From: Clostridia bacterium
GTDB taxonomy: Bacteria; Bacillota; Clostridia; Oscillospirales; Acutalibacteraceae
Assembly: GCA_017450005.1 (NCBI GenBank)
Contig: JAFSYM010000004.1
Coordinates: 1-64,000 of the forward strand
Length of the DNA stretch: 64,000 nt
Direction: 5' to 3'
Shown: one piece after another, positions 44,724 to 53,212 of the stretch
Layout of the letters: every line of letters starts with the position of its first letter
Numbering within the stretch: position 1 is the stretch's first letter
Notes under the pieces: model-generated
Databases searched by the model: none
The model's input: the letters and a program-made list of their open reading frames with translations, nothing else
What the model was told of the DNA's origin: nothing
Made by a program: the position numbers and the translations under genes

Positions 44724-46007
44724 TCAGTTCTTAAAGAATTGCGGCAGATAATCCTTGTGCGCCTGTTTCATCTCCTCGAAGCACTTCTGCGCTTTTTCCC
44801 AGTCGCCCACAAGCGGATGTACCAGCAGCGCGTTCAATGCTGCCGTATCGGAACCCTCGATCGCAGCCTGTACCGTATACTTCTCATACTCCTTGACGAT
44901 GCGCATCAAACCGATGACATGACGGTTGTCGATCGGATCGATCCTGACCGGTTTTGCGCCGTCTTTGCCGACTACGCACACAACTTCGACCACGTCGTCC
45001 GGCTCCATAAAGTCGAGTGCATCGCCGTTCTTGACGTTGACGACCTGGATGTTCTGCTTATCATTGGCAATGGCGTCGATCAGCGACACCGCCACAAGAG
45101 AGTATTTGTGTCCGCCGCGCTTGTCCAAAAGCGCAGGCTTGACATACAATCCCTCGTCGGAATACATGTTCAGAAGCTGTTCTTCAATCTCCATGCAAAC
45201 CTCGGCGCGACTCTTCTCACCGCTCTTGAGGTATTCCAGCTTTGCCGCTCGGCAGTAATAATATTGCAGATAGGAGGACGGAATCGCATGGATGGCGGCG
45301 AGCGTCTCAAGAGAGAAGCCGTCGTCGTGGATATTGGCCATGACTTTGGGTGAGAAGCCGGAAGCGATCATTTCGGGCAGCAGCTCTTTGCCGTCCTTCT
45401 TAACCGACGTAATCCAGCTCAAATGGTTCAGACCGACATACGTCAGAACGCTGTCCTCGCCGCTGATTTCCTTCGTATCGTCGATCATGTCGATCGGCAC
45501 GTTGCAAAGGCCGATGCATTTGACGTTGGTATGATTGAGCACAAATTCCGTAATGATACCGGACGGATTGGTGAAATTGATCAGCCACGCATCCGGACAT
45601 ATGGCCTCGATGCGATCGCAGATGTGCTTCATGACCGGGATGGTGCGCAGCGCCTTGAAGAAACCGCCGATACCGGTCGTCTCCTGACCGATCAGATCAT
45701 ATTTGAGCGGAATCGTTTCATCCAGGTAACGCGCAGGCAGCTTGCCGACACGGATCTGTGTCACGACAAAGTCGGCGCCCTGCAGCGCTTTATCGAGATC
45801 GTCCGTCATAACGACTTCGCAGTCAATGCCTGCATGCTTCAGAATGCGATCGCAAAGATTGCCGACGATGGTTCTCTTGCGATCGTCAATGTCCATAAAG
45901 CTGATTTTTTTCAGCTTCAGCGAGTCCTGTGCCTTTAAAAAGCCGTCCACCAGCTCGGGGCAATAAGTGCTGCCGGAGCCGATGACCGCAACAGTGATTT
46001 CCTTCAT
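44724..46007 (-). CDS. GH4 family 6-phospho-beta-glucosidase-like enzyme
   Basis: 427-aa NAD+ and Mn2+-dependent glycosidase that cleaves by a redox elimination mechanism. NAD-binding start VIGSGSTYCPEL, DQ/E-type QTRVGKL region (QIRVGKLPARYLDE), the GQETTGIGGFFKALRTIPV segment, the NFTNPSG motif and CNVPIDM with the metal-binding Cys are all in place; these match the 6-phospho-beta-glucosidase branch. Only a weak GTGAGAA lies next to the ATG. A strong AAAGGAGG lies further up, separated by a small hairpin (46015-46029). Confidence 0.92.
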   Translation of the reverse strand: MKEITVAVIGSGSTYCPELVDGFLKAQDSLKLKKISFMDIDDRKRTIVGNLCDRILKHAGIDCEVVMTDDLDKALQGADFVVTQIRVGKLPARYLDETIPLKYDLIGQETTGIGGFFKALRTIPVMKHICDRIEAICPDAWLINFTNPSGIITEFVLNHTNVKCIGLCNVPIDMIDDTKEISGEDSVLTYVGLNHLSWITSVKKDGKELLPEMIASGFSPKVMANIHDDGFSLETLAAIHAIPSSYLQYYYCRAAKLEYLKSGEKSRAEVCMEIEEQLLNMYSDEGLYVKPALLDKRGGHKYSLVAVSLIDAIANDKQNIQVVNVKNGDALDFMEPDDVVEVVCVVGKDGAKPVRIDPIDNRHVIGLMRIVKEYEKYTVQAAIEGSDTAALNALLVHPLVGDWEKAQKCFEEMKQAHKDYLPQFFKN

Positions 46008-46014
46008 TTCTCAC

Positions 46015-46039
46015 GACGCAAAATGCGTCTCCCTCCTTT
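46015..46039 (-). promoter_or_regulatory. SD separated from the start codon by a hairpin
   Basis: On the minus strand AAAGGAGG (46032-46039) is followed by a perfect 6-bp hairpin GACGCA-TTT-TGCGTC (46015-46029), then 7 nt, then the GH4 ATG. The SD is 24 nt away in linear terms but about 9 nt away if the hairpin is folded out. Confidence 0.5.
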
Positions 46040-46059
46040 ATGCAATTAATATACAAATA

Positions 46060-46998
46060 TTATACAAATTCCTGCATAATCCAGTTCACGCAGCCCACGA
46101 CCGGAGGCACAGAGAGCTTGATGAACCGGAACTTACGGTCGGAATACAGCGCGACCTTCTGACGAATCGCTTCCAGATAACGTTCAGAAGGAAGTTTCGT
46201 CAGAATCGAGCCGGACAAAACGACTTCGACCTCGTCGCCGTCAAACTGAAGCTGATGCGTATGCGCCGCAATCAGTCTGGCGCTTCGCTCCGACATCATC
46301 TCCAGAATGTCGAGACAGGCCGGGTCGTCCTCTTCCAGACCAGCAAAGAAAGCATCAATCAGCGTGCGGATATAATCTTCCGCGTCCTCCGTCTCGAACG
46401 CGCTGACGGAAGAGAGGAAGTCCTCGCGCGTCTTGAGGTCGAAGTGATTGAAATAATACTCTGTCATAACCGTGGGACGGATGCCGAGATAGACGTCGTC
46501 ATAAATTGCCACATACGCCATTGTTGCAATCCAATGCCCGTTGCCCATATCGCCGGAATACTCGGCAAGCCCGGCAAGCTGCAGCATTCTGCCCGTGGAA
46601 TCAATGGCGTTGCAGCATGTACCCGTACCGTTGTTCAGCCCGATTGCCGCGCCGGAAATACTGCCGGCCTTCACGACAATAAAACCGTCATTGTAAATCT
46701 CAAAATTGCGCAGACCCTTTTGCTCAAGGCGTTCGTACAGTGCGTCATGCTGAAACGGATGATCGACGCCGGCCAGTCCCATCAGCGTAAAGTTGACATC
46801 ATCAAGAGTTTTTTCGGCTGATTTAAGCAGGTTCGTGATCCCGTCCCAGATGATCTCAACGGCTTCATCAAAGGAGCCGTCCAGATTCTCATGATTGCTG
46901 CCGGACGTCTTATAATCGGCGACGATGTTTTTGCTTTCGTCAAACAAAGCGTAATACGTCTTTGTGCCGCCGCCGTCAACGCCGATATAAAAACTCAT
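46060..46998 (-). CDS. BadF/BadG-type ATPase, N-acetylglucosamine kinase-like
   Basis: 312-aa sugar kinase of the ASKHA fold. The start YIGVDGGGTKTYYALFD holds the phosphate-1 loop, and LMGLAGVDHPFQH and NNGTGTCCNAIDSTGR are typical of the NAGK-like branch. It overlaps the upstream oxidoreductase-like gene by 4 nt and is followed by the GH4 gene, so phosphorylation of a sugar freed by the neighbouring enzymes is the probable role. GlcNAc or GalNAc is a reasonable guess but not shown. Confidence 0.85.
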   Translation of the reverse strand: MSFYIGVDGGGTKTYYALFDESKNIVADYKTSGSNHENLDGSFDEAVEIIWDGITNLLKSAEKTLDDVNFTLMGLAGVDHPFQHDALYERLEQKGLRNFEIYNDGFIVVKAGSISGAAIGLNNGTGTCCNAIDSTGRMLQLAGLAEYSGDMGNGHWIATMAYVAIYDDVYLGIRPTVMTEYYFNHFDLKTREDFLSSVSAFETEDAEDYIRTLIDAFFAGLEEDDPACLDILEMMSERSARLIAAHTHQLQFDGDEVEVVLSGSILTKLPSERYLEAIRQKVALYSDRKFRFIKLSVPPVVGCVNWIMQEFV

Positions 46999-48257
46999 GC
47001 GTTTTCCTCCTCAAAGCAATCCTCGCACACTTCGTTGACACAGAAGATGCCTCTGTGATACGGTGCGCGGTCAATCCACATACCGTTGGTGAAATCGGGA
47101 ATCGGCACGGGAAGTCCGCCCATGGCAGCCGACTGCTCGGACAAACAGGTCACGGCCATCCACGCAGCCGTATCATAAACGTCGATTGGCGGCTCATGTC
47201 CCTCGATCACAGACTCGGCAAAAGCGGAAAGCACCAGGAAATCCATGCCGCCGTGACCGCCATGTACGCCTTCCTGCCTGTATCTCTTCCAAAGCGGATG
47301 TTCATATTTTTCACGCAGAGGCGCAAAATCCTGCCACTGCGGTTCATGGCCTTTTTCTCCCAGTGAGTCGAGGTAGATTTCACCGCCGTGACTGTTTTCC
47401 TTGAATATGCCACGCGTGCCTTCGATCACGTAATCTCTCGAATACGGGCGAGGCAGATTGCAGTCGTGATGCAGCGTGATCGTCTCGCCGTTTGCGCACT
47501 TAATCATGGTGGTGGTCACGTCGCCCTCGCAGAACGGATAATCCGCAAGGTCGTAATCGTCGCCCTTGTTGTCGTGCAGCCAGACGTTGAGTCCGCGGGA
47601 TTTGCTGGTAATCGATGAGAGCGTCAGCATACGGTTGCCGCGGTTAATATCAATAAGCTTGCAGATCGGGCCGAGCTGATGCGTCGGATACAGCTCGCCG
47701 TTGCGGTGCATGAAATTGAACAATCTTCCGTGTCGATTCTCGCGTCCAAGGCAGATTTCGTCGCGCAAATCATGCCGGTAGCCGCCTTCAAGATGAACAA
47801 TCTCGCCGAACATGCCCTGCTTGACCATGCGGTAGAGCGTCATCTCGTTATGGTCGTAGCAGCAGTTTTCAAGCAGCATGCAGTACTTTCCGGTTTCCTC
47901 GGAAGCACGTACCATCTGCCAGCATTCCTCTATGCTAGCTGCGCCGCCGACCTCGATCGCAGCATGCTTACCCGCACGCATGGCGTCAACGGCAATGCGC
48001 GCATGTGTGATCCATGTCGTAAAAATCATCACGGCCGCAATGTCGTCTCGGCGCAGGATCTCTTTATAATCCAGCGTCATGAACGGCGTTTCGCCGGTCT
48101 TCTCCTCGACAATCCGCACGCCTTCCATCGCACGGTCTTCGTATTTATCACAGACCGCAACCACACGAACGCCGGGCACATCCAGAAATTCATCGAGCAA
48201 TCCTCTGCCGCGACCACCAAGACCGACGATCGCAAAATTTGTTTTTCCTTCCGCCAT
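46995..48257 (-). CDS. Gfo/Idh/MocA-fold protein, GH109-like (alpha-N-acetylgalactosaminidase type)
   Basis: NAD(P)-binding protein of 420 aa. The N-terminal Rossmann start IVGLGGRGRGLLDEF and the later blocks GELYPTHQLGPICKLIDINRG and GVHGGHGGMDFLVL recall family GH109, whose members use bound NAD+ to remove alpha-GalNAc. Other members of the superfamily are dehydrogenases, so the substrate is not certain. ATG at 48257 with GGAGG 5 nt upstream; a longer in-frame start would overlap the membrane protein gene. First gene of the set with the kinase and GH4. Confidence 0.8.
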   Translation of the reverse strand: MAEGKTNFAIVGLGGRGRGLLDEFLDVPGVRVVAVCDKYEDRAMEGVRIVEEKTGETPFMTLDYKEILRRDDIAAVMIFTTWITHARIAVDAMRAGKHAAIEVGGAASIEECWQMVRASEETGKYCMLLENCCYDHNEMTLYRMVKQGMFGEIVHLEGGYRHDLRDEICLGRENRHGRLFNFMHRNGELYPTHQLGPICKLIDINRGNRMLTLSSITSKSRGLNVWLHDNKGDDYDLADYPFCEGDVTTTMIKCANGETITLHHDCNLPRPYSRDYVIEGTRGIFKENSHGGEIYLDSLGEKGHEPQWQDFAPLREKYEHPLWKRYRQEGVHGGHGGMDFLVLSAFAESVIEGHEPPIDVYDTAAWMAVTCLSEQSAAMGGLPVPIPDFTNGMWIDRAPYHRGIFCVNEVCEDCFEEENA

Positions 48258-48270
48258 AACTTCCTCCTCG

Positions 48271-48813
48271 TCAGAGCTTAAACATTTTTTTGAATCTCTT
48301 TTGCCATCTGCGCAGGTATTCGCCCACAAACAGTGTCAAGCAGAAATCATACCCCACAAACGCAACCGCGCCGAATGCCAAAAGCAGCGGTACGGCTGCT
48401 TTTCCGTAACGGTCAATCTCCTCAAATTCGATGCCCATAAAACGGATCATCAGAAAATATGAGACAGACATTACGACCAAAAACAGAACTATCTTTATAA
48501 TCCAATCCAAAGCACGGTTATGAATTCTTTTTTCAAGAATCGCCTTCAGGATCGGATAATAGCCGAAAAAAACCGCAAACAGAACAGCAGCCTCTTTGGA
48601 CGGGATCAAAAGAACAGCCAGTATACTCGCGGCCGTATACACGCCGAATGCCCACCCTTTACCAAGCTCCAGCACAGCAAACAGCATCACTACACTGGCC
48701 ACCGCGGGCGCCGCAATGGTTGCCGACGGAAAAATCGACAAAAGGAACAGCAGGGCGAGCATGAGCGCCGCACAGATCCCGCCGAGTGCGGTTTTTGCAC
48801 TTTGTTTGCGCAT
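48271..48813 (-). CDS. integral membrane protein, unknown
   Basis: 180 aa with about five hydrophobic helices (about 10-30, 32-52, 55-85, 105-128, 140-165) and a basic C-terminus (WQKRFKKMFKL). Size and layout are similar to substrate-binding (S) components of ECF transporters, but I see no diagnostic motif. It follows the J-like gene by 10 nt and probably belongs with it and DUF5685. Confidence 0.75.
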   Translation of the reverse strand: MRKQSAKTALGGICAALMLALLFLLSIFPSATIAAPAVASVVMLFAVLELGKGWAFGVYTAASILAVLLIPSKEAAVLFAVFFGYYPILKAILEKRIHNRALDWIIKIVLFLVVMSVSYFLMIRFMGIEFEEIDRYGKAAVPLLLAFGAVAFVGYDFCLTLFVGEYLRRWQKRFKKMFKL

Positions 48814-48823
48814 ATCTGTACCC

Positions 48824-49417
48824 TCAGCAGCAGCGAATCAGATCGCCGCCCATGCATTCGCAGCAGCAGTCCGCGCACAGCAAACCCGAACAGAGATCGC
48901 ATGCGCTCATTCCGCGACCGCTGCGCGCAGTGCGGTAACCGCCCGAACGGGCATTCTGCATATCTTCATAAGCGGCGCGATACTCTGCGTTATCGGGCTC
49001 CATGCGGCAAGCTGCCGAGAAATTGCCCGCCGCTTCTTCCAGCCATCCTTTGCGCTGCTGGACACATCCCTTTAGAAAATACCACTCCGCACTGCGCTGC
49101 GCAGTCGGTATCCCGTCAAGGATTGTCTGCGCGTCGTCCAGGCGGCCGTCCCGTATGGTGCGGCGAATATCGGAAAAATCGGATGGCGGCACATAGGACT
49201 GACCCGCATTGAATGAACCGGAACCGCCGGAATTTCTCGACAGAATCACAGCGTCATACGCCGCATCCAGCGCACGCATTCGTTCCTGCGCAGCAGAAAC
49301 ATCAAATCCGGATTCAATCTGCTGCTGCAGACGACGCGCCTGCACACGATAGGCCTGCCGAATCTGTTCATCGGTAGAATTGGGCGATACGCCGAGAACA
49401 GCAAAGGGATCATTCAT
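48824..49417 (-). CDS. J-domain-like protein with Cys-rich tail
   Basis: 197 aa. The N-terminal 60 residues look like a J domain (DPFAVLGVSPNSTDEQIRQAY), but the HPD tripeptide needed to stimulate DnaK is missing; the place is taken by a QQQ stretch. The middle holds two TPR-like helices (AEWYFLKGCVQQRKGWLEEA). The C-terminus ends in a cluster of eight cysteines (from CDLCSGLLC to CC), a likely metal site. It overlaps the DUF5685 gene by 4 nt. Confidence 0.8.
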   Translation of the reverse strand: MNDPFAVLGVSPNSTDEQIRQAYRVQARRLQQQIESGFDVSAAQERMRALDAAYDAVILSRNSGGSGSFNAGQSYVPPSDFSDIRRTIRDGRLDDAQTILDGIPTAQRSAEWYFLKGCVQQRKGWLEEAAGNFSAACRMEPDNAEYRAAYEDMQNARSGGYRTARSGRGMSACDLCSGLLCADCCCECMGGDLIRCC

Positions 49418-50262
49418 ATACTCGCCTCCCCTGGTTGATATTTTTTAACCACATACAAAGCGGAATTATACAGACCGTCGAAGATTACATTCTGTACGAT
49501 CTCGTTATATCGGTGAAGTTCCAGCTTTTCCATAGATTTAAAAAGCTCAGCAATATTGAGATTCAGAAGCTGCATGGCATACGCCGCAAATGAATCCGGA
49601 TCCTGAATAAATCGGCTTTTTAACGGGTTAAAGTTCTTTTTGCGCACATCAGAGCGCACATCATCCACCGCATCGATCACATAGACGAAGCGTCCGAGCA
49701 GATAGCAGAAGCGGTAAAACGATTTGTCGTCAACGCGCAGTGTTCCGAGTTCGGCCAGTGCGGTTGCGGAAGGATCGGCAGCCGCATCGAGCGAAGCGTC
49801 CGTTTGCTCTGTCTCGTTCTGCCGGCGGATCGACGCGCACACAATCCGGTCGGCCTGCGGCTGCATACGCGCAGCCTTGCAATGCATCAGCAAAGCGATC
49901 GGGTATAGCAGCGCCGCAAGAAGTTTTCGCGAGAAGCCGCGATCATGCAGATCGTCCAGTATCTTATAGTAAAACAGAATCACCGATATATCCGCGCAGA
50001 AATCCTGTACGTCTCCCCTGCCGCAGGACAAACACTTCTTTGCGGGATTATAGCAGCAGCGCGAAGAAGTCTGTGCGGGACAATCCGGCTGCAAAGCAAG
50101 CAAAACCAAAGCGAGAAACGCAGCGTCATAGCTAAGAAACAACTGTCCGATCGGAGAATAGCGGCGCAAAAGCGTTTTGCACAGCGTGCAGTAAACGCCT
50201 TTATAAACGTCGTACTCTTTAAACCGCATCTCGGGCTTATACGCCCGCACATATCCCAGCAA
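49414..50262 (-). CDS. DUF5685-like protein
   Basis: About 282 aa of unknown function. The start LGYVRAYKPEMRFKEYDVYK with YCTLCKTLLRRYSPIGQLF and the CCYNPAKKCLSCG cysteines fit what I recall of the DUF5685 family, which is found beside J-like proteins in Clostridia. Cys pairs suggest metal binding, and the core is helical. I prefer the TTG at 50262, which has AGGTGA 5 nt upstream and matches the family start; a GTG three codons earlier overlaps that SD. A TATAAT at 50294-50299 (minus) may be its -10, without a good -35. Confidence 0.75.
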   Translation of the reverse strand: MLGYVRAYKPEMRFKEYDVYKGVYCTLCKTLLRRYSPIGQLFLSYDAAFLALVLLALQPDCPAQTSSRCCYNPAKKCLSCGRGDVQDFCADISVILFYYKILDDLHDRGFSRKLLAALLYPIALLMHCKAARMQPQADRIVCASIRRQNETEQTDASLDAAADPSATALAELGTLRVDDKSFYRFCYLLGRFVYVIDAVDDVRSDVRKKNFNPLKSRFIQDPDSFAAYAMQLLNLNIAELFKSMEKLELHRYNEIVQNVIFDGLYNSALYVVKKYQPGEASI

Positions 50263-50360
50263 TCCAATCACCTGTGTCCGCTGAAGTATACTTATTATAC
50301 ATCACGAATCCGGAAATTTGGTGAACGCTTTATGAATTTTTCGGGGATAGAAACGTATAC

Positions 50361-51680
50361 TTAATGGTATTTCGGCAACCAGTCGCCGTGCGTCTCGATC
50401 AGATCGTCGCACATGCGCACAATATCGTCGATGGAAAGCTCCGACGAACAGTGCGGATCGAGCATGGCCGCTTGGTAGATATGCTCTTTTTTGCGCGTCA
50501 CGGCAGCCTCGATGGTCAGAAGATGCACATTGATCTCCGTGCGATTCATGGCCGCAAGCTGCTCCGGCAGCGGCGGCTGCGCGCAAGGCTGCACGCCGGC
50601 ACGATTGACCAGACAGGCAACTTCGACGCAAGCCTCGCGCGGAAGGTTCGGGATCAGGCCGCTCGTATTGAGAACGTTGCCGCCGATTTTGTACGGTTCA
50701 TCGGTCATGATGGCATTCATGATACCGGATACATATTCATGCGTACGCGTGTGTGACACCTCGCCGTTCAGATACTGTTCCTTCTCGCTGTTCCAGCGAT
50801 TGATCTGTTCAATACACCGGCGCGGATATTCGTCCAGCGGAATGTTGTATCGTTCGATCAATTCGGGGTATTTGGATTTAATGAAAAAGTTGTTATACTC
50901 CGCATTATGTTCACTCGATTCCGTGCAGTAATAACCCAGTCTGCGGATATACTCATAGCGAACCAGATCAGTGCAGTCGTGATCGTTTTCCAGCTTTTCG
51001 ATTGCACGGCGGCGGATTTCAGGATACAGATCGGTTCCGTCCGCGTCGCGGATTTCCAGAAGCCAGCCCATATGATTGATACCGGCGATGCGCTCATAGA
51101 GCGGTTCGCCGTGTTCGATGCCGAGATCATGCAGCAGATTGCGTGAGCAGCACTGCACACTGTGGCACAAGCCGACCGTCTTTATACCGGTGTATCTCTG
51201 CATATACCCGGCAAGCATCGCCATGGGATTGGTGTAGTTGAGAAAAAGAGCGTCGGGACAGACCTGCTGCATGTCCGCAGCGAAATCAGCCAAAACAGGA
51301 ATTGTACGCAGCGCACGGAAGATGCCACCGATACCCGTCGTATCGGCAATCGTCTGGCGAAGGCCGTACTTTTTCGGCACCTCAAAGTCAATGATCGTGC
51401 AGGGATCATACAATCCGACCTGGATCGCATTGACAACAAACGACGCGCCGCGCAATGCCGCCTTGCGGTTTTCGACGCCGAGATAGGCATGCACTGCCGC
51501 ACGATCTTCGTTGATATTATGATTCAATGTTCTGACCATCAGTTCAGACTGCGAGAGACGGTCGGGATCAATATCGTACAAAGCAATCTCGCATTCGCGA
51601 AGCGACGGCACGCACATCACGTCGCCGAGCACATTCTTGGCAAACACGGTGCTTCCGGCACCCATAAACGTAATCTTCAT
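50361..51680 (-). CDS. GH4 family alpha-galactosidase-like enzyme
   Basis: 439-aa NAD+/Mn2+-dependent glycosidase of the MelA branch. FMGAGSTVFAKNVLGD, YDIDPDRL, IADTTGIGGIFRALRTIPV, NYTNPMAML and GLCHSVQ (Cys metal ligand followed by His) are typical of MelA-type alpha-galactosidases and alpha-glucuronidases; the two cannot be split by eye. SD GGGGAG 6 nt upstream. It is encoded 12 nt after a SIS-domain gene with its own promoter. Confidence 0.9.
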   Translation of the reverse strand: MKITFMGAGSTVFAKNVLGDVMCVPSLRECEIALYDIDPDRLSQSELMVRTLNHNINEDRAAVHAYLGVENRKAALRGASFVVNAIQVGLYDPCTIIDFEVPKKYGLRQTIADTTGIGGIFRALRTIPVLADFAADMQQVCPDALFLNYTNPMAMLAGYMQRYTGIKTVGLCHSVQCCSRNLLHDLGIEHGEPLYERIAGINHMGWLLEIRDADGTDLYPEIRRRAIEKLENDHDCTDLVRYEYIRRLGYYCTESSEHNAEYNNFFIKSKYPELIERYNIPLDEYPRRCIEQINRWNSEKEQYLNGEVSHTRTHEYVSGIMNAIMTDEPYKIGGNVLNTSGLIPNLPREACVEVACLVNRAGVQPCAQPPLPEQLAAMNRTEINVHLLTIEAAVTRKKEHIYQAAMLDPHCSSELSIDDIVRMCDDLIETHGDWLPKYH

Positions 51681-51692
51681 ATCGCACTCCCC

Positions 51693-52430
51693 TTACATAT
51701 AAAAGATGTTATCTTTATACTCTTCAAATATCCGGCGGTTATGTTCGTCGCCGCCATCCAGATTTGCGCTGCGGAAAACGGGCGGCACAATGCCTTGCGC
51801 CAGAAGAAGTTCGACCGTTTCGATCACAATCGCGTGAATGAGGGCGCTGGCAACTGCCGTAGATGTCGGACCCATGGGCTCGTCCAGTCCCTCGACCGGG
51901 ACAGCCGCATCACCGGGCACGCCGCAGTTGTCGATCACGATATCGCAGACTTCATACAGCTTTTTGCCGCTCGGATGTCTGGATGCAACAGATTTTGAAT
52001 GACGCAGACTTGTAAAGCCGATTGTCGCAATTCCTTTTTCTTTTGCAGCCATCGCCATCTCGACAGGCACGGTATTGCGTCCGGAATTGGACTGAATAAT
52101 CAGGCAGTCTCCCGGTTTCAGGTGGTTTTCTTCCACTATGATCGTACCCAGACCCGGCAAACGCTCCAGGCTGCTGGTCATCGTGACGGGTCTGGTCGGC
52201 AGCGTCACACCGGAGAAAAAGATCGGGTTGATGATCGCAAGACCGCCGGTACGGTAAAAGACCTCCTCGGCCAGCATACCGGCGTGCGAGCATCCGAAAG
52301 CGAATACGCTGTGCTTTTGCCGGATTGTATCGGCCAGCAGTTCGGCAGCGCGCATAAGAGACGGCTGCTGCGAGTCCCATGCAGTTCGTATAGTCTGCAA
52401 AACAGTGGCAATATAAGCCTCTCCCTGCAT
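51693..52430 (-). CDS. SIS-domain sugar-phosphate binding protein (UPF0309-like)
   Basis: 245 aa with one SIS domain of the type found in sugar isomerases and etherases. FAFGCSHAGMLAEEVFYR and IIQSNSGRNTVPVEMAM form the phosphosugar-binding part; DGGDEHNRRIFEEY closes the protein. ATG at 52430 with GAGGTG 6 nt upstream; an upstream in-frame Met at 52478 lies over the -10 box. Co-transcribed with the MelA-type gene. Reaction unknown. Confidence 0.85.
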   Translation of the reverse strand: MQGEAYIATVLQTIRTAWDSQQPSLMRAAELLADTIRQKHSVFAFGCSHAGMLAEEVFYRTGGLAIINPIFFSGVTLPTRPVTMTSSLERLPGLGTIIVEENHLKPGDCLIIQSNSGRNTVPVEMAMAAKEKGIATIGFTSLRHSKSVASRHPSGKKLYEVCDIVIDNCGVPGDAAVPVEGLDEPMGPTSTAVASALIHAIVIETVELLLAQGIVPPVFRSANLDGGDEHNRRIFEEYKDNIFYM

Positions 52431-52460
52431 ACAGCGCACCTCGTTTCCCCTTTTTTCGCT

Positions 52461-52489
52461 ATTATACACCAAACACATACAAAAAACAA
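52461..52489 (-). promoter_or_regulatory. promoter of the SIS-melA operon
   Basis: Minus strand TTGTTT, 17-nt spacer, TATAAT. The -35 lies in the U-tract of the terminator of the preceding spoIIA operon. Confidence 0.7.
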
Positions 52490-52524
52490 GACTGCAGCTT
52501 GTTCTTTTGAAACTGCCGCAGTCT
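52481..52524 (-). terminator. terminator of the spoIIA operon
   Basis: On the minus strand AGACTGC ... GCAGTCT (7-bp stem, long loop) is followed by TGTTTTTTG, just after the sigF stop. Confidence 0.65.
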
Positions 52525-52528
52525 GTTA

Positions 52529-53212
52529 TCAGTCAATATTTAAACATATTCTGAGCTTTTGTAGAATTGCTCTTTCCTTACGGGAAACCTGTACCTGAGA
52601 TATGCCGAGAACATCCGCTGTCTGCGATTGCGTCTTGTTCTGAAAATATCGAAGTTCGAGCAGCAGCCTCTCACGGGCATCAAGACGCTCCATGGCTGAT
52701 TGCAGGCAGATTCTTGAGTCGATCTCGTCATCCTGCGGCGGAACAGGTATTTCCGGCGGTCTGTCGTCCTCTGCCGCGCCGCTGCTCAATGAAAGTACCG
52801 GCTGTGCAGAGCCGAGTATAAAGGCGAGTTCAACCGCCGTAAACCCGGATGCGGCGGACAGCTCCGAGACTGTCGGCTCCCGCTGCAGTTTTTCCGCGAG
52901 TGATTCCTGCAGACGCAGGAGATTCTGCGCCTGTGTTTTCACGGATCTGCCTACCTTTACCGTACCGCCGTCTCGGAAAATATGCCGGATCTCGCCGAGG
53001 ATCAAGGGCACGGCATACGTGGAGAAAGCGTATCCTCGTGAAGGATCAAACCCGTCTGCTGCCTTGCAAAGCCCAACACAGCCTGCCTGAAACAGGTCTT
53101 CATATTCGGCTCCCCGTCCGCGAAAGCGTGCAGCGCAGGCATGCACAAGACCTATGTTATCCTCTATTCTCCGGTCACGTTCGGATCGTATGTCAGTTTT
53201 CACTGCGCCCAT
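52529..53212 (-). CDS. sigF: forespore sigma factor F
   Basis: 227-aa sigma-70 family member of the sporulation (SigF/SigG/SigB) group. Region 2 shows YEDLFQAGCVGLCKAADGFD and YAFSTYAVPLILGEIRH, region 3 the basic RSVKTQAQNLL segment, and region 4 the helix-turn-helix QTADVLGISQVQVSRKE. It is assigned to SigF by its place directly after spoIIAB. The gene overlaps the spoIIAB end by 20 nt. SD is poor, so translation may depend on coupling. Confidence 0.95.
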   Translation of the reverse strand: MGAVKTDIRSERDRRIEDNIGLVHACAARFRGRGAEYEDLFQAGCVGLCKAADGFDPSRGYAFSTYAVPLILGEIRHIFRDGGTVKVGRSVKTQAQNLLRLQESLAEKLQREPTVSELSAASGFTAVELAFILGSAQPVLSLSSGAAEDDRPPEIPVPPQDDEIDSRICLQSAMERLDARERLLLELRYFQNKTQSQTADVLGISQVQVSRKERAILQKLRICLNID

